From Siphonodentalium dalli (Eukaryota; Mollusca; Scaphopoda; Gadilida; Siphonodentaliidae): DNA of 64,000 nucleotides. Position 1 is the first letter of the stretch, and every line of letters starts with the position of its first letter. The notes beneath the pieces were generated by a model. It did no database searches, was not told where the DNA came from, and saw only the letters and a list, made by a program, of their open reading frames with translations. Below are positions 61,271 to 64,000 of the stretch, in pieces. Where the stretch lies: positions 196,115,887 to 196,179,886 of the forward strand of contig CP136062.1 of NCBI GenBank assembly GCA_032622095.1, given 5' to 3'. The position numbers were made by a program, and so were the translations under genes.

Positions 61271-61344
61271 TTTCAATATTATATAACAAAAATGTGCTGT
61301 CTTGCAAATTATCTTCTATAACAGAACACAAGCATCTTGGTATG

Positions 61345-61350
61345 AATAAA
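61345..61350 (+). terminator. Candidate polyadenylation signal after exon 18A
   Basis: AATAAA, 75 bp after the stop codon of exon 18A. This is a reasonable position for cleavage of a transcript ending here. Confidence 0.5.
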
Positions 61351-61464
61351 CAGGGTTTCCATTGGAGGGCTAGTGGATTCCTTTTAGGGTCTCTTCCCCC
61401 TGCCCAAATTTCCCATCGGACACATAATATTTCCCTTCATGAACAATAGACACCTGCATCACCC

Positions 61465-63470
61465 GTGTATATATCTCTCACTAAATATTTTCTTTGGAAG
61501 CAAACACTGACCACTAGTGAGCTATTTTACGGAAAAATAATTCTCTTCAAGGATATGTACACACATCGACACATATTGCCTTATTCTGAAAGATATGTTA
61601 TCGATCTCATAAAACGGGCCAAATCAGAGTATTACAATGACAAAATTCAACAGTGTAAATCAACAAAGGTATTATTCAGCATCACAAATACCATGGTCGG
61701 CAAAACGAATAAATCTGTTCTCCCGAATGATCAACCTCTTGATAAACTGCCTGATATCTTCGCCTCTTTCTTTGAGGATAAAGTTTCTCAGCTAAGGCAG
61801 GACATAGATCAAACACCAGGGTGTGCCGAATTTGCTAAATTCACTGGAGAGAGATTATATAGTTTCAGTCGTGTTACACCAGAGCAAGTTATAACAGTTA
61901 TGAAGTCTATGTCACCCACAACGTGTTCTTTAGATCCTATTCCAACCGAACTCCTCATACAACACATTGATTTAATAGCGCCGGCAATTGCGGATTTAAT
62001 CAATTCTTCAATGACGGAGGGCATCGTGCCTCAAAACTTTAAAGAGGCCCTTGTCATACCGCTTTTGAAGAAGGCGAATATGGCTTAAAATGTCCTAAAA
62101 AATTACAGACCGGTATCCAACCTTCCATTCGTCTCTAAAGTTCTTGAGCGGATGGTTCTGTATCAATTAAGGAATCATCTGGATAAATACAATCTCAACG
62201 AACCATTTCAGTCAGCTTATCGAAAGCACCACAGTACGGAAAATGCTTTAATTCGCATCACGAACGATCTACTGTGTGCCGCAGATGATGGCCTTGTCTC
62301 CGCCATAGCATTCCTCGACCTTTCAGCGGCATTCGACACGATTGACCATCATATTCTCACCCAACGCTTGTCAGATACATTTGGAGTTTCTGGCACAGTC
62401 CTCTCCTGGTTCACTTCTTATCTAACTGGTCGGACGCAAACTGTGGTGATTGGTGACGCGTGTTCGAAATCGCGATCTATTCGATACGGTGTTCCACAGG
62501 GGTCAGTTCTGGGACCCGTTTTATATTCGGCATACACACAACCTCTCGGAAGCATAATAGCTGGTAACGGTATCAGCTACCACATGTATGCTGATGATAC
62601 CCAGATGTTCATTTCTTTTAAGCAGTGCGATATAGACTTAAAACTCGCACATTTGCAGTCAGGGGTGATGCAAGTCAAACAGTGGATGGAGGTGAACAAA
62701 CTTCACATCAACGAAAACAAAACTGAACTAATGTTTTGTGGTACGGATCAGCGTTTAAAAGCTATCAAGGTTACCTCCCTACGCATTGGCAGCGCCGACA
62801 TCGATTTCTCAGATAACGCCAAAAATTTAGGAGTGATTTTAGACAAAGAACTGTCCATGAAGTCCCATATAAACACACTGTGCAAGTCCTTATTTCTGGA
62901 ACTTCGGCGTATTTCTCATATGCGATCACATCTGTCGGTAGAATCCACGAAGACTTTGATCTCTTCATTTGTATTTTCACGACTGGATTATTGCAATGCT
63001 CTATTCGCTGGTCTGCCACAAGATCAATTGGCAAAGCTGCAGAGAATAATTAACATTTCGGCTCGCATTGCTCTACGAAAACATAAATTTGACCATGTCA
63101 CATCTCTTCTCGCGAAACTACACTATCTTCCAATTGAAGCTCGAATTGATTATAAATGTGCCACTTTTTGTTATAGGAAATTCCCAAATGACATCACAAA
63201 GCCTTTGCCGGTTTATATTGACTCAATATGTACTCTCCGCCGCGCGAATTGCGATCAGAAGATCTAAATCTGATGGCTGTTCCTAGACGTAACTCGAAAA
63301 ACTACGGAAGACGATCATTTGAATATCATGCTCCGTCCGTCTGGAATGGGCTACAGGCCGACACAAAGAAAGCCGATACCATGGACACTTTTAAAACATT
63401 ACTTAAATCGGAACTTTTCAAATTCTACTATGGAAACGTCATCCCTGAGAGTGATGCCTCTTAGTTCTGC
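61465..63470 (+). pseudogene. LINE reverse transcriptase, one in-frame stop and one frameshift
   Basis: The first open stretch to 62085 has KRAKSEYYNDKI, SLDPIPTELL and NFKEALVIPLLKK. An in-frame TAA at 62086 interrupts it. It continues in the same frame with NYRPVSNLPF, FLDLSAAFDTIDH, YGVPQGSVLGPVLY and the catalytic MYADDTQ. Near 63225 the frame shifts by one base, and the C-terminal part (RELRSEDLNLMAVPR, FEYHAPSVWNGL) continues in another frame to 63463. All core RT motifs are visible, but the copy cannot make a full protein as it stands. Confidence 0.88.
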
Positions 63471-63600
63471 ACATGTTTATTACGTGACCCACTTGTATAT
63501 TGCATATTTGTGCGTGAACTTGTGTTGTGGCCGAGCGCTTTGGGCCTTTTGGGAAAAGCGCTATATAAATGTTCTCTATTATTATTATTATATCAAAGGT
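61470..63600 (+). mobile_element. 5'-truncated LINE (non-LTR retrotransposon), CR1/L2-like
   Basis: It holds only the reverse transcriptase part of a LINE polyprotein and no endonuclease upstream. It ends with 'gggaaaagcgctatataaat' and a short ATT-repeat tail, a 3' end style common in CR1/L2-type LINEs; the clade call is tentative. It lies on the gene strand between the two copies of the terminal exon. Confidence 0.85.
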
Positions 63601-63676
63601 GACATATCACTTTGCCCATTTTTCGGTAAATGACAAATGAATATAACGAATTATATGTTCTTTTAAAACATTTCAG

Positions 63677-63954
63677 CAACTGCCTATGGACTGGGTGTTT
63701 ACTTTGCCCGAGATGGAACATATTCTGCTTCAAACACCTACTCCCGACCAGATGCCAGTGGTTGCAAGCATATTTATTTATGCTCTGTAGCTGTCGGAGA
63801 ATTCACTAAAGGTAACAGTGATTATCGAGTGCCACCAACAAAGTCTAGCCACATATTATACGACAGTGTTGTCGACAACCTCAATTCTCCAGGAATGTAT
63901 ATTATATTTAATGACACTCAAGCTTATCCAGACTATCATATAACATTCAAATAA
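63677..63954 (+). CDS. PARP14-like: PARP14-like terminal exon 18B (duplicate catalytic exon)
   Basis: The acceptor is ACATTTCAG ending at 63676. It is 278 bp, phase 1 entry, ending AAATAA. It is the same length as 18A and about 80% identical in protein (18 differences of 92 by eye), with no stop or frameshift. It reads ATAYGLGVYFARDGTYSASN, SGCKHIYLCSVAVGEFTK and GMYIIFNDTQAYPDYHITFK. The Tyr is kept, but the third triad position is Met instead of Ile. It could be an alternative last exon spliced to exon 17, or the surviving end of a duplicated gene. Similar flanks on both sides show that intron and 3' sequence were duplicated too. Confidence 0.82.
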
Positions 63955-64000
63955 TTTCAGTATTATATCAGTGAATGTGCTATCTCACATACTATCTTCT

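Noticed and set aside
63677-63954. Exon 18B as a processed pseudogene
   Set aside because: It keeps an intron-type acceptor with intronic flank similar to that of 18A, has no poly-A tail, contains only the last exon and has an intact frame. It is a genomic duplication, not a retrocopy.

Overview
The window is eukaryotic, AT-rich and mostly non-coding. One large split gene runs on the + strand and is embedded in dense repeats. The organism is most likely a marine or freshwater invertebrate. A bivalve mollusc is my best guess, because of the GTCCGTCC-bearing hairpin repeats, the 'catggccgccagcagccatc' arrays and the density of small inverted-repeat transposons. This is inference from repeat style, not a database match.

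The gene encodes a PARP14-like ADP-ribosyltransferase. I could chain 18 exons (1649 to 61270) with AG acceptors, GT donors (one GC) and consistent phases. They give one frame of 1944 residues ending in TAA; the 5' end lies upstream of the window or was not recognised. The order is: RRM-like modules (exons 1-4 and the start of 5), a long KH-like region (exon 5), macrodomain 1 (exons 5-6), macrodomain 2 (exons 7-9), a basic linker (exon 10), macrodomain 3 (exons 11-13), a linker (exon 14), a WWE domain (exon 15) and the PARP catalytic domain (exons 16-18). This is the vertebrate PARP14 domain order, and the length is close to human PARP14 (about 1800 residues). The triad reads H-Y-I, so mono-ADP-ribosylation is expected.

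The gene shows two striking exon duplications. Near the 5' end the first RRM exon is tandemly duplicated (1649-1930 and 2642-2923), and all upstream modules are symmetric phase 1-1 cassettes. At the 3' end the terminal catalytic exon is duplicated (60993-61270 and 63677-63954). The two copies lie either side of a decayed LINE, are about 80% identical in protein, and differ at the third triad position (Ile versus Met).

The introns are packed with mobile DNA. There are at least seven families of TTAA-flanked MITEs (piggyBac- or Kolobok-type), three of which share one 69-nt hairpin module, and non-autonomous hAT-like elements, one nested in another. There is also a Tc1/pogo-like MITE, foldback elements, large perfect hairpins, alternating-unit satellite-like arrays with hairpin ends, hairpin + GTCCGTCC repeats, a 54-bp minisatellite touching a splice acceptor, a 22-bp minisatellite, a (TA)n tract, and two near-identical 570-bp copies bracketing exon 10. 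No other host gene was recognised, and no tRNA, rRNA or CRISPR was seen.
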